Both the position numbers and the translations under genes were made by a program. Shown one piece after another: positions 1 to 19,271 of a stretch of DNA of 64,000 nucleotides (positions are counted from its first letter, which is position 1; the number at the start of each line of letters is the position of its first letter). This DNA comes from Tubiluchus corallicola. Taxonomy: Eukaryota > Priapulida > Priapulimorpha > Priapulimorphida > Tubiluchidae. A model generated the notes under the pieces. It had not been told where the DNA came from, did not search any database, and was given only the letters and a program-made list of their open reading frames with translations. The DNA lies in assembly GCA_030141605.1 (NCBI GenBank), contig JAQGDQ010000369.1, positions 121,001-185,000 on the forward strand, read 5' to 3'.

Positions 1-189
1 TTGGCTGTATTGTTGTATAATTTTGCTGAGTCTATTTCACTACCTCAAGATCCAATTGAGTATTTTTATTTGCTGGCTTTTGTAAAGCATACAGTTTTAC
101 CAATATTAGTAGTGACACTTATTCCTTGTATTGCAAGGTTATTAATATTTATGCAACCTAGCTATTTACAGAATAAAATTCATGATTCT
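1..189 (+). CDS. C-terminal exon of an unrecognised membrane protein (partial)
   Basis: The window opens inside an exon. Frame 1 is open from base 1 to a TGA stop at 190-192 and gives 63 residues. The peptide has a short N-terminal hydrophobic part (LAVLLYNFAES), an acidic/aromatic linker (DPIEYFYLL), then a strong hydrophobic segment (LPILVVTLIPCIARLLIF) that looks like a final transmembrane helix, and a short polar tail ending KIHDS. A candidate AATAAA at 841-846 and another at 959-964 would close a 3'UTR of 650-770 nt. I do not recognise the family. It is a real coding exon rather than a chance ORF because of its composition, its start flush at the edge and the downstream polyadenylation signals, but the upstream exons are outside the window. 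Confidence 0.5.
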
Positions 190-2277
190 TGAAATGTAGC
201 GCTTTATTTTGATGTAAATAGGATATATATATATATTGCATGTAATGTAACATACTGATTATTGTTTTTGTCTTATATAACTCACTATGCCACTTAGTTT
301 CGTAACACCAGTTGCATAGTATGACTTTTACAGCTGTAGTTTTAACAACTAAATATTAAACTATGATTGCTATAGTTATGACTGTATCTGTAATCTGTTG
401 CTTATATTATGTATTATATATAATTTAGTTATCATCAGAAAGTTTCGTTTGTTGATTTTGATAATTATTTTGATTTGTGATGGTGCCGTAGGTAACTATA
501 ACTGGAGACATATTTTGATTTTGATTTCCACTTCAAAAGATAAATCTATGCAAAAGTATTAGATTCAGTCAATTTAATGAAAAGTGAAAACTTTTTACTA
601 TCTAGTCACATAACATATGCTTTCTAATTTTGCGCCGCATAACTCTCAAATGTGTCGTTTCTATGATCAATCTGTAAATTGTTTCTATTGCCAAATGGGT
701 GCTTTGTATGCATCATTCTTATCAAGTTTTGACTTGTTTCATTAACATGGCTTTTGAACACATTAAAGTTTTTATACCAACATGTTTCTTGAACGACTGC
801 TTGTACACATTAAGCTTCTTACCTTTGAAATTTGTTTGTAAATAAAACAAGTTGTACACACAGCACTCCTTTTTTGCAAGTTGTTATGCAACGTCTTGAT
901 TAGTGCTATTAAGCATCATTATTGCCATTAATTAGTTTTTGTAAGTTGCTACTATGTTAATAAATTTTTGTGATTTTTAAGTACAAAGTTATGTTTTATT
1001 TTTTATTATTTTGGCACGTGTCTATTGTTCAAATGAAGAAAACATAATTGCCGACCATTTTAGCCAGTAAGATAACATAACAGAAACAAGTATTTATCAG
1101 AATATAAAAACACATGAAATGGTTTAATCCATTGACTTTGCACTACCTGCTTGCAATTAGCTGGGAACTTGTAAAGTAAAAAACTGTAGCACTTTAAGGT
1201 GATATAAAACAAAACTACTCGCATGTTTTACATTACAAAATTAACCCTTATATGGTCACGATTTTTTACAACCAATTTTGGTAATGGAGGGAAGGGTAAA
1301 ATTACCCCCACCATAATTCGTAAATTACTTTTGATAAACTGCCGTGTTTCATTAGTAAACAGCAACAGCATAATTTGTGGTTATGCTGACCACCATAGGA
1401 TACATTATACCTCTGCTTAAAGACATGTGACTTACTAGTAATACGAAATTTAAATTCACTTAGTTACATTCCCTTATCTGTGCTGGAATAACTGTAAACA
1501 ACCTACATTGCTACCGTGTGTGCAAAAATCATTGTTATTTTGAATTTATTGTCTTACTACTTTCTTCTTTTACAGACGTCTGACATTTTGTTTTATCAGA
1601 TACATCGCCTGTATAATGTATAGACTAGCGAAGTAAAGTTTCGACAATTTTAAAAAATCGATATATTGCATTTTCACTTTTATTTCATGGTGAGACAATA
1701 CTCCTAAAATAAATAACTCAAAGTATTTTGTGCGCAAAACATATTTAGAAAAAGCCATGGTAAACGCTTACTGATATGCGTATGGTAAAAGGGTAAAATG
1801 CAAAAAACCGGTCTGGGGGTAATTTTTACCCCCCGGTCACCCTATAAGGGTTAACAAAATTTTGCGCAGCATAAACTTTTAATGATTTCTGTTGAAAGAC
1901 TCAGCCAAACACAAAATGTCCCAACCAAATTTTCTAGATCAGTGTAGCAAAAATTGGAAGTAGTAAAGGTGATGAGAGGGCCTGCTGAATATTGGTGATA
2001 ACACAACTAACAGTTAATGCAGCATACATAAACTATGGGTCGCTCTTTGAGACAGGACTAATATTTAATTTTTGCATAGCTACATACAAATGTTTGATTT
2101 ATGTACTAGTACTGATTTTATAAATGGGCTAGATACTGTCAACCTTGGAAGACAACAGTGTGTGAGTGTAATGTGTACAAAGTGCAGCTTAATTTGCAGG
2201 TTCATTGTAGTCTATTGTAATAGCACGAGCTGCGTGTACATATTATAGCTGCCTCGATCTTCAGTATCAAGTGTGGA
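190..2277. other. 3'UTR and intergenic spacer before the first TPMT-like gene
   Basis: 190 to about 980 is the probable 3'UTR of the gene at the left edge, with AATAAA at 841-846 and 959-964. A 606-bp inverted-repeat element occupies 1245-1850 (separate entry). The remaining bases up to the ATG at 2278 are AT-rich and show no coding potential. No clear TATA box precedes 2278. Confidence 0.6.
1245..1850. mobile_element. piggyBac-type MITE flanked by TTAA
   Basis: The ends are inverted repeats: left CCCTTATATGGTCACG, right (reverse complement) CCCTTATAGGGTGACCG. A second inverted pair of runs containing GGGTAAAATTACCCC-type sequence lies inside. TTAA stands on both sides (1241-1244 and 1851-1854). 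TTAA targets and CCC-starting ends are the hallmark of piggyBac elements. The 606-bp interior has no transposase ORF, so it is non-autonomous. Confidence 0.75.
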
Positions 2278-5200
2278 ATGGCGGATGCAGTTGTTAACGA
2301 AAAGTGGTTAGAGGCATGGGAGTCGGGCAATTTTGGATGGCATAAGAAGGCTGTGAATAAGTAAGTATAAAAGTAATCACGTTTTTTGTTCCTTTTTAGT
2401 TGAGTAATTCAATTTTACTGATACTTACCTTTTTCATACGACAAATTAATTCAAAACTTTTTGTGCAAAACATTTTCAACAACACTTGTCACTAGATGAA
2501 CCATTTTTAAACAATAGAAGAAGCCACACAAAGAATTTTATACAAACGGTTTTGAAAATGGTTTCAAACTACCTCCCAGGCAGGTTTGAAAACACTTTAG
2601 TGAAAAATTTTGTAAATGGTTTTGGTTGTCTTATGAATACTCAAACCACATTTACTGTGTGAAAAGAGTATTAATTGTTACTCTGATTTCATTCATTGTG
2701 CAAGGCTTTATGTATTAATATCATGAATGATATTGCGTGATTTTAGGTTTGTGAATAATTGTCATTTTAACTCATCTTGTTTGTGTAGAAATCTTATGGA
2801 TCATGCTGATTTGCTCTTTGGTGGCCGAAGCAACTTGCGTGTATTCGTTCCCATGTGTGGCAAATCTATTGATATGAAATGGTAAGAAAAATTACTTTTA
2901 TGCTTGTAAATATAGTTTAAATTGTTTACTAGTCATTATAGTTACTAACTTACAGTAATACGTTTCTATAATTTGAACAGTTCTGCTTAATCATTAGGTT
3001 TAAGTTTTCATTTGCAGACTTGTCTAGGCATTCTAAGAAGCCTTCTAAGGCGTATTCTAAGTATAATTGTACAAACAACTAAAGTAAATAAGCACAGACA
3101 GAATCACCGCCATGATATTTTTTGTTATTTTTTTCACTGAATTTTACGTATTGATGCAAGTTTGCATTTCTGTAGGCTAGCAGAGCTGGGCCACAGTGTC
3201 GTTGGAGTTGAGCTAGCTGATGCGGCTGTGAAGGCATTTTTTCAGGAGCAAAATTTGACTTACAGTGTCAAACCTATTGAGCAAGTACCAGGCAACGTTT
3301 ATCAGGTTACCGGTTTTCTATTTGAAAATTCCAAGTATGACTTAATTGTGTTCAAGAACGTGTTTTCGTGTGCATGTAAATTTCGGTTAAAGAGGTTGGG
3401 ATACATTTAAACATTTTAGTTGAAACAAGTAGATATGAGACAATTTTTATTATATAAACTTAAGAAGAGAATATAAATCTGCTGCAAGCGTCTTGTTTTA
3501 AACTTTGCCTATAAAAAATTGATAGCAATTAACTTCATAAATTGACTTCATAACTGCTGGTAGCCCATATCTAACTTTTGCTTAGTCAAATTTTTGCATG
3601 GGACAGTGCCAGTAGTTTTTCATTTTCACACCCATATCTTCAAACTGCATGGTGTGAACTGCCCCTGCATGGTGAGAGCTGACCCTGCATGGTGTGAGCT
3701 GACCCTGCATGGTGTGAGCTGACCCTGCATGGTGTGAGCTGACCCTGCATGGTGTGAGCTGACTCTGCATGGTGAGAGCTGACCCAGCATGGTGTGAGCT
3801 GACCCTGCATGGTGTGAGCTGACCCTGCATGGTGTGAGCTGACCTTGCATGGTGTGAACTGACCCTGCATGGTGTGAGCTGACCTTGCATGGTGTGAGCT
3901 GACCCTGCATGATGTGAGCTGACTCTGCATGGTGTGAACTGACCCTGCATGGTGTGAGCTGACTCTGCATGATGTGAGCTGACCCTGCATATTGTGAGCT
4001 GACCCTGCAAACTACTTGATGCTCTAACTTACATCACATATGATTTCCTAAGCCAAGGTGTTACATTTTTCATGGTTTTTGACTGTTTTGATGATTTGTA
4101 TATAAAACACGAAATTTCGACTTGATGTCTTCTATTTCGTGGTTTATTTGACGAATCGATGCCAATACGGGAATCATTCAAATCTGAAACGAAAACCCTC
4201 GATTTTGTTAGCAAAACTTATGCACTCCTTGGCTTAATTGACTAGGAGGGAATAGGAACATGTCTGTTGTTGAAATGGTAACGCTTTTTGACAACAACTT
4301 TGTGACCTATGAGAAGCCAATGTTCTTCACCTTGTTCATCTGGTATTTTTGACCTATTTGGACAAATTGTTAAAGACATGCAGTGCACACAAATGTTGAT
4401 GTGTGAGCATCTTGAAAATTTTCTAACTGTTTGTTTGTAATGTTTATGAAGTTTGAAATTTTGAAGTTTATATTATTATCACATTCAGTACAATATAGTG
4501 ACGTGTAATAATACATGGTAACATCAAAATTGTTACACAATACTGTAATAAATTATTATGTTTCATACACTATTGTTATTACAGAAGATTAATTGTACTG
4601 CAGTGAATCTTAGTTACCTTAGTAATTATTATTAGCAGTAATTTTAATAATTACTAATAATTATGCAGTTATATATTAGTGATGTTAACATTACAGCACA
4701 TATTAGTAATTGACGTGATGTGAATTATATGATACATTGTTTAATATGTTTTAGGCAAAGGATGCAAATATTCTTATCTATTGCTGTGACCTTTTCCTGG
4801 TTAACAAGTAAGAAGTCTATTTTATAACCAATCATAATGTAGATCACAAGAATTTACAAATTAAATATGCCATATTTACTCGTTTTAGAGCCCCAGCTCT
4901 TATTCTTTCAATTGAACTAAGTACCGGAACTTTTTTCAAACAGGCTTTTATTCAAGAACAGTGCTTCCTAATTTGTAAGCCTTTACTGCTTATGTTCACC
5001 AGGTAGCAGCACAGCTTATTTATTCACATTACTTGGGATCACATTGAAGCTAGTTAGCCATCTATCAGACAACAGCACAGCAAAAGTAGCTTGTACGTTT
5101 CACCAGTAGTCTTGATGAACTCGCCTATCACTTAGATATTGTTTAATTAATCACTATTGTTTGCATGTCAGCATGACCACAGAATGGGTAACATTGTTTA

Positions 5201-8200
5201 ATTAATCACCATTGTTTAATTAATCACTATTGTTTGCATGTCAGCATGACCGCAGAATGGGTAAGAGTAAGTTCTGCATGTGGCTGAGATTGAGGCCAAT
5301 TTTCTGTGCCAGGGCAGTTATTCAAACAGGGGTATTTATTATTTTTTCATTCTGTTTTTCCTCGGGTGCTAACATGAGGAAATACAGTACACATAAACAA
5401 TGTGCTTGACATAAGGATGTATAGTAGCAGAAAGGAGTCAGAATTCAGAAACTCTTATATGAGCTTTTGTTTTTATCTGGATATATAGAGTCATAGCGCT
5501 TTCTGGGCTATGGCTCATATGTCGCTTCTTTCTCTTAGTATCTGGCACCTCATTTTCTCTTTTTCTGCTTTATTAAAATCATAAAGGTAAGTGTGGTAAA
5601 TTGTTTATATTTTGCATTCAAGAAGTTAAAATTATTTTGCTCATTGTTTCACAGTTATCATTAAGTTTTATTATATTTTTTGAGCCATATTGTCTATTTA
5701 GTCACATACTCATATTTCACTACATTTTGCTTGCTCCATTTTTCTGCACTAGTTCTTGCATTCCATAGTATTTTATCATTACGCTTAACATAATTTGAGA
5801 CGGTTGCATGTCTTTGTTTCATTATATTTTGTTTGAGTTTATCATGCATATTTTGTTTCATTCACTGATTTATTATTTATGTTTTATTTTTTTTGGTTTG
5901 ACTTTTCTCTAGTTTGTTTTATGTTTTAATCGGTTAGTTAAATGCTTTACATATTTGGTTAATCACCATTTCATATTTTCATTTTATTTCTTTGTTGCAT
6001 AGCTTATTTAGTTATTTCGCTTTCATGTTTAATAAATTCATAATTTCCCCCATAAATTCATGTTAACAGCAGCACTACAATTTTTTTAATTTTACACTAA
6101 CCTGAGAAGGGTAGCTGACTCGATGACCAATTGGTCTTTTGCCACCCTTTCCCCTGCACCCCCCTAACTCTTTCCTTTATGCTTAATTTGTCCTTTTTAA
6201 TCAATAACTATAAAAATAATAGTTAATTTATATACTGGGGTAAATGAGGAGATAAATAAAAATGTCTATATCTATGTCTATTATATAACTTTTTACATTG
6301 AAACATTTAAATTTCTTTAGTTACTTGTTTTTGCATCCAGTAAAATCACTTTATATGCCTTGTGCGCAAAAGTTATTGTTATGAATAAATGACAAATTCG
6401 CTGTGAGAATTTCCTTGAGCAACAATTTATTATTGTAGCCTAATTCAGCTGTTGAGCCATCTGATAGAGAAAGTATTCTAGAAAATTTATCAACAACAAT
6501 CCTTTTGTTATAGCTGATACTCTTGTAAAATTAAGATAAACAACATTTTTTTCCTAACTTCTGCTTGCAAAGTAACAGTCTTACTTTAGTTGTTATGAAG
6601 ACTGCAGTACCACTTCAAACAATCTTACTTTAGTTGTTATGAAGACTGCAGTACCACTTCAAACAATCTTACTTTAGTTGTTATGAAGACTGCAGTACCA
6701 CTTCAAACAATCTTACTTTAGTTGTTATGAAGACTGCAGTACCACTTCAAACAATCTTACTTTAGTTGTTATGAAGACTGCCGTACCACTTCAAACAATC
6801 TTACTTTAGTTGTTATGAAGACTGCTGTACCACTTCTAACAATCTTGTCTTGTCAAGTTTGTTTACTTTTCTGTTTGAATTATGCAGGAGTCAAACAATA
6901 ATTTTGATTTTTTTATTCAGAGAATTGCTGGGAAGTTTTGATGCCATTTGGGACAGAGGATCATTGGGAGCTATTCAACCTGACAGTCGAACACGGTAAT
7001 TGAAATGGAAGTTACTAAATTTATATAAAGATAAACTGTTAGAAAATTCAGTTTTACGATAGACTGTATATTGTCACAGACAGATCATATTTTATTCTGT
7101 TTTCTTTTTTCTCTATTTATTCATTTTCTGGTTAGGTAGATGATATGGCTACAAAATTCCATGATACGTGTAATTACTCAGTCCTGATTGTGTTGCTAGT
7201 AGAGAGGAACTCGAAGAACGACTAACAAACCTATACCAAACAAACACAGTTTTTCTTTCTGGTTGTCTTAACTAAGTTATGAACAGAACATCATCGTATT
7301 TGTCCTGGTACAACAATATATTGGTTCATCTAACAGGTTTAATTATCCTAATTAACAATTGAAGTAGTTATGTATATTTTGTGATAGACCCGTTTTTCCT
7401 GTGAAACTGCATTCCATAAATTTGCAGCCTGAGGCAACTCGATAACCATTTTTTGCTGTTTGCCAAAGGCAGTATTTCAAATATGGGTGGCCGAGTGATT
7501 AAGTTACCGTGGGCGCTTCACTGCTTGCAGCCGGAGTTTGAATCTCACAACCACCTGTATTGGCGCAAACAGTTGTTATCTGTGTTATTTATTTGTGGCG
7601 TCTCAGTGTTGTTGTGTTCGTTAAGAGTCCCTCATAGTAGCCTATGGCTAATGTTGTCTGTTGTCTCAGCAACTGTAAATAAGTGTGTTTGTCCTTTTTT
7701 GCCCATTTTTAAATAAATGTTTATTAAAAAAAATTAGCGGTCATTAGTATCTCAGAGTTAAATCTTTGCTCATTTGAAGTTATTCAATCATGCTGTTTTA
7801 GATATAGAGCATTGATGATGTCACTGATGACTCCCAAATCACGTTATTTATTATCAGTAATGGAATTTCAATCAGAATATAAAGGACCACCTTACAACAT
7901 GCCCACTAGTGACCTACGTGAATTATACGGTAACACAAATGTTTTTTCTCCTGCGTTGTTCTTTTTTTATACGGTAACACAAATGTTTTTTCTACTGTCG
8001 TTGTTCTTTTTTTAACGACAATTAAAGGAAACGTATTCTTGTTTCTCAGCGCTGTAGACTTATTCCAGTATTAGTGACATTTTCTTTGTAGACTTAGCTA
8101 ATAATATTTGTCATAGAAAGTCAAAAAGCTACTTAACATAAATGCATACTGCGTGGGCTGTGAGTGTGTTATTGATCATTAGTAGGTTTTGAAATCTTAT

Positions 8201-8593
8201 GTAGCTGTTGTGCACATTACTGGATTTATAATGTCGGTTTGCAAATTTACGTTAGATGCTGTGAAAAGAAATGATTTTCGTGTTGTAACGTAAGACCTTG
8301 TTTTGCAAAGTGGATTGTATTGCAAAATTTTTAATCTGGCATTTCATGTCCAGCAGATGCATAGTAGCTGCTTAGTAGCTTGTATGAACACAGGTAGCTG
8401 CAGTTTAGAATGATGCTAATGCCTGACTGCAACAGGCATCCCTGTTACAAGCTACTAACTTGCTTTGTTGCTTGCATTTCCAGGTGATTGCTGTAATGTG
8501 GAGTTGTTAAAGAGAGCTGCTTCAGACTGTGGAGGATTGCCACCACAAATCAAAAAAGCTGATTTTGCAGTATATTTTATTACCCTGAAGTAA
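2278..8593 (+). CDS. TPMT: Thiopurine S-methyltransferase-like protein, paralog A (complete, 7 coding exons)
   Basis: Exons: join(2278..2360,2789..2881,3176..3305,4755..4807,6921..6995,7802..7929,8484..8593), 223 aa. TPMT enzymes move a methyl group from S-adenosylmethionine to sulfur of aromatic/heterocyclic thiols in the cytosol. Exon 2 has the SAM-binding motif I, LRVFVPMCGKSIDMKW (human: LRVFFPLCGKAVEMKW). Exon 3 has GHSVVGVEL and FFQEQNLTYS. Exon 4 has ILIYCCDLF and exon 5 FDAIWDRGSLGAI. Exon 6 ends in the GPPYNMP loop region. All introns are GT-AG; the exon 3 donor is the weaker GTTACC, but the exon length matches paralog B exactly. The start is the first ATG, in a GGAATGG context. AATAAA at 8725-8730 lies 132 nt after the stop. 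Oddity: AIQP replaces the usual AINP after the WDRG motif. Enzyme specificity is inferred only from family membership. Confidence 0.93.
3647..4008. repeat. 20-bp minisatellite, about 18 copies
   Basis: The unit is GGTGTGAGCTGACCCTGCAT with a few single-base variants (GAGAG, TGATG, CTTGC). It lies in intron 3 of TPMT-A. Because the unit is stop-free on the minus strand, three overlapping minus-strand ORFs run through it; they are artefacts. Confidence 0.95.
5139..5267. repeat. Short tandem duplication around TTTAATTAATCAC
   Basis: A block with TTTAATTAATCACTATTG and TGCATGTCAGCATGACC occurs twice, with an extra half copy between the two, in TPMT-A intron 4. Confidence 0.7.
6105..6290 (+). repeat. 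LINE-like 3' tail fragment
   Basis: This is a 3'-end-like sequence: GGGTAGCTGACTCGATGACC, then a pyrimidine-rich CCACCC/CCCCC part, ending in an A-rich stretch and short TCTATA repeats. The same layout in reverse complement is at 15915-16065, and similar tails are at 21830-21955 and 61600-61775. Tails made of short repeats are typical of CR1/L2-type LINEs. No ORF is left. Confidence 0.45.
6576..6846. repeat. 44-bp minisatellite, about 6 copies
   Basis: The unit contains CAATCTTACTTTAGTTGTTA, then TGAAGACTGCAGTACCACTT and CAAA. Copies are nearly identical; the last two carry CCGTA or CTGTA in place of CAGTA. The array ends about 75 bp before exon 5 of TPMT-A, inside intron 4. Confidence 0.93.
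7484..7735 (+). repeat. tRNA-derived SINE with tRNA-Ser-like head
   Basis: The head reads GGGTGGCCGAGTGATTAAG (A-box like) and, about 40 bases later, GAGTTTGAATCTC (B-box like). GGTGG at the start can pair with CCACC at the end of the head. A 150-bp unrelated body and an AATAAATG...AAAAAAAA tail follow. The head does not fold as a clean functional tRNA, so I call it a SINE. It is in TPMT-A intron 5. Confidence 0.55.
7922..8013. repeat. 44-bp tandem duplication of the exon 6 splice donor
   Basis: TATACGGTAACACAAATG followed by TTTTTTCT and GTTGTTC occurs at 7925 and again 44 bp later. The exon 6/intron 6 junction (TACG|GTAACAC at 7929/7930) is therefore copied at 7973/7974. Using the second donor would add 44 nt and shift the frame. 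Confidence 0.85.
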
Positions 8594-8724
8594 AGCTGGG
8601 ATACGGAATAGTCACATTCGTAGCTGTGAAGCTAAAGTGTTAACCTTCGTAAAGCCACAATCTCATATAACCTCCAGAGTTTGAACTCTAGGACAGATAG
8701 CAAAATATAGTTTAGTGTCATTTA

Positions 8725-8730
8725 AATAAA
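8725..8730 (+). promoter_or_regulatory. Poly(A) signal of TPMT-A
   Basis: AATAAA, 132 nt downstream of the stop codon. Confidence 0.55.
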
Positions 8731-9429
8731 ATCACCGAATAGAACTGTGCACCACTTCAGTGTCTTATCATGGAAGTCTTATCATGATACAAAATATATA
8801 GGCATTCGTGGGAAAAGAATACCAGAATTTCACGTGGAAAGCTTACCTTGTCTGCGAAAACTGGTGATTCCTGAGCAGAGATTGCAGCAGCATTATCATT
8901 TCACGTACCCGTGTATATAGGATGCCTATTTTCAAGCAGAAAAAAAAAACACCTTGAATGAAATTATTCTGCAATTACAGTTGTTCCTGTAGAGATTTAA
9001 TTTTTCATGAGTTGCATGAAAGTATCTATCCTTATTTCGTATTGTTAAAGTTGTGCATGAATTAGGTAATGTGAATTATGACTTCGTCTACATTCTACTA
9101 ATAACTTACGCAACTGTAGTTTATTATTTTTCTATTAAAAATTTACTCCAAGAACTGTTTATCATTTGTTGTACACATATTGCATGTGCTGTGAACAGCG
9201 CTGTGATAATGCATGCTGGTATGTGATAATCGTAGGTTAAGGCAAAGTCCACAATACTCACTAAAGTTGTGTGCATAAAATTACTCAACGGTTAATTTTT
9301 ACTGTTAACTGTTTAGTGCTGAATTTCTACTTAAATCTTATATGTATCTTCCACGTGTGAACTGTGTGCTTATCAAACTTTTCCTGTGAACTTTGTTTAC
9401 TTTTCGCTTTCCACATAGTTAATTCTTGT

Positions 9430-9570
9430 CACACTGAGCCATGGCATCATAAATGTTTATGGCGCACACTTTGGTGCCATAGAAGATGAGAGAAAGGTTA
9501 GTGATGTGTGTCATGGTTAGGCCTCTTGTTGCTGAGTGTCAGTAGAAAAAGTAATCATGTTATCAATTGA
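9430..9570 (+). repeat. Member 1 of a duplicated ~140-bp segment upstream of TPMT-B
   Basis: It shares a run of matches with 11230-11370: GTTTATGG, CAT...CA, TTGCTGA.TGTCA and a TCAA.TGAAG end. Here one + frame is open and reads SHGIINVYGAHFGAIEDERK, ending at an AAG/GTTAG junction that could be a donor. The second copy has stops in that frame. This may be an exon fragment of a lost gene copy or simply a repeat; I cannot decide. Confidence 0.3.
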
Positions 9571-10013
9571 AGAAAATTATTTTTGCTATGTTATACTAAC
9601 AACGCATTCTAGAAACCAAGTTTATTTTATAAATTTATTGCTTATGCCAATCAGAGGGATTAGTTTTGTATATTTTGTTTGTCTGGTTGTTTATCATAAA
9701 CATCCCAGTGAATTCTAGATGTATTTTTTGTGTATGTATCAATGAAGCAGTTGCATGCATAATTGGCATGTAAACAAGTTTGCTGAGCTGATAATAGTAG
9801 AATTGCCTCCATGCAGGCTTAAAAACTGCACATTCCGAAGAAAATTTTTGGGGGTATCCTCAGCACTTTGGCCAGCTTATTTGTGCCGAGGTTGCCTCTA
9901 AAGTTACGCAATGCCGGATCAGCTTAGTAAGTGGATGTGCTGGTATTCACACGTAGCCAAGACACCTCTGCTGTAGTATAGTACATCTTCTGTCTGGGAT
10001 AATAGCATCAGTT

Positions 10014-10099
10014 CTGGTAACTAGATTTTGTGGAATGTGACTACAGTGTTCCCTCGCTGGTAACTAGATTTTGTGGAATGTGACTACAGTGTTCCCTCA
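10014..10099. repeat. 43-bp direct duplication over a transposon junction
   Basis: CTGGTAACTAGATTTTGTGG followed by AATGTGACTACAGTGTTCCC occurs twice, 43 bp apart. Each copy includes host sequence plus the first bases of the pogo-like element that starts at 10087. The duplication thus postdates the insertion. Confidence 0.8.
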
Positions 10100-10970
10100 C
10101 TACTTCACGGTTCGTTTATCACGGACTCGCTGTTTCGTGGCTTTTCGAAAATATATTACGGTATTTTCGCTGTATAGATTTAATGAATTTTGCATAAAAG
10201 TCACAAACGGTATAAAGGTATATTTAATTCTAACACTAAAAGAATATTGTGAAAGTTAGTTATGAAGTTGAAGTTGAACAACTGAACACTATATTACATG
10301 TTTGCACAAAAACTGAAACACGTTTATTACACTAAATACACATGAGTAAAATACACAAGTAAAATGAAGATCACGACTGCTGCACTGCACTGAGAGTGTG
10401 AGTTAGACAGTGTGTAGCACGACTGCACGTCACTGAGAGCGTGACAGAGAGACAGTCAGTGGTTAGAAGTGAAATCCAGCCAGTATATATAGGTAGAGAA
10501 CTATGCAAAAACTTGGCTTCACATATCCCATTACAGTAAAAAATAGGGGAGATCCAGTGAGTTTGCATATTCACTGGACCGAACAATTGTACTAGGGGTG
10601 AATTTAACTAGTAAAATGTTAAAGTGACTAATCAATAGATGGCAGCACCTAAAATATACAGTTACAACTTTCACAAATATTATAAAGCATAAAAATTACC
10701 ATTTACAGTATAAAGTGCATTTATTCGGCGGATGAATAAGCAAAGTTTAAGTAAAAACTTTAAGTAAGGTTTTTTAAAAGGTACATGTACAGTATTGGAA
10801 AAGTTATTAGGGGAATGGGAAAGAGTTAAGTATAAGAGTTTGGGGAGGGTTTATAAAGACTTAAAATAATGTATGACTACTAAAATATGTATAGCGTCCC
10901 TACTTCGCAGAAATTCACTTATCGCGGGTGGGCCTGCAACGGAACACCCGCGATAAGTGAGGGAACACTG
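10087..10970. mobile_element. pogo/Tigger-like non-autonomous element, long form
   Basis: The ends are inverted repeats starting CAGTGTTCCCTCACTACTTC and ending GATAAGTGAGGGAACACTG. TA precedes the left end; TT (mutated TA) follows the right end. The subterminal part (GGTTCGTTTATC, CGGACTCGCTG) is shared with 26487-26844. It is about 525 bp longer than that copy, the extra sequence being internal. No transposase ORF is visible. TA targets and CAG ends fit the pogo/Tigger group. Confidence 0.75.
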
Positions 10971-11229
10971 TTTATAAAAAAAACAAGCTGATTCCCTTTC
11001 AATTTTTGCAACTTTGCAAGAAAATCTCAGCAGGCAGTTGAGAGGTGAATTTACTGATGAACCAGGTAATGCATAGTGCATTTATAAATTAATGATATGC
11101 CTTCTGTCACACAACTTGGCACCCTAAACAGAATTTAGTGGCACATTTCGGGTTATTTGACTTTGTAATGTGTTTCATAAAATATTTATTTTAATAATTG
11201 TTTTAAAAGGAGTTGACTTTGTACACTCA

Positions 11230-11370
11230 TTTCGTATCATGCTTGGCATTGTTTATGGCATGCACCCAGGTGTATAAAAGAGTTGAGAGAGACATTAGCA
11301 ATATGCATCACAGTCAGCCTTTTTATTGCTGATTGTCAATGGAAGAGGGAACAATGGCATCAACTGAAGT
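11230..11370 (+). repeat. Member 2 of the duplicated ~140-bp segment
   Basis: It is related to 9430-9570 (see that entry) and carries TATAAAAG at 11273-11280. It lies 335-475 bp upstream of the TPMT-B start codon, so it could overlap the promoter or 5'UTR. Confidence 0.3.
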
Positions 11371-11704
11371 CAGAGACAGGGTTTTGTAAAGTCAGAGATG
11401 GAACAAAATTTTTCATAAAATGCAGTCTCAGTGTGTGTGTTTTAATTTTTCAGCAGGTTTTTTTCAGTTAAGGTGATATATATTCTACTGGCTACTTAAT
11501 TATGTATGTCAATTAAACAAATGATATGCAAAAAATCTATGACTGAACTGAATGTGCAGTTAGTGCAAACAGCAATACCAGGGAAGCAGAGGCTGAAATC
11601 AGAAATGTTAAAACTAACCAATATATATCGTTCTTTTAATCAGAATTCTGTTTCCAAGGTGACAATTACTCATACGTAGATGTGGTGTAGCTGCTAAATG
11701 AGAC

Positions 11705-19271
<7,567 letters not shown>

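Larger units (their letters stand above)
8594..11704. other. Spacer between the two TPMT-like genes
   Basis: It holds the 3'UTR of TPMT-A (AATAAA at 8725-8730), a pogo/Tigger-like element at 10087-10970 and a pair of related ~140-bp segments at about 9430-9570 and 11230-11370. TATAAAAG at 11273-11280 could be a promoter element for TPMT-B, but it is 425 bp before the ATG and unproven. No further gene is supported. Confidence 0.5.

Noticed and set aside
3647-4008. CRISPR-like array of short repeats
   Set aside because: The repeats are head to tail with no unique spacers; the gene context is eukaryotic.
3582-4010. Three overlapping minus-strand ORFs of 114-142 codons reading MQGQLTPC-type repeats
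   Set aside because: They are produced by a stop-free 20-bp tandem repeat; all three frames repeat the same peptide, and the region is inside an intron of TPMT-A.
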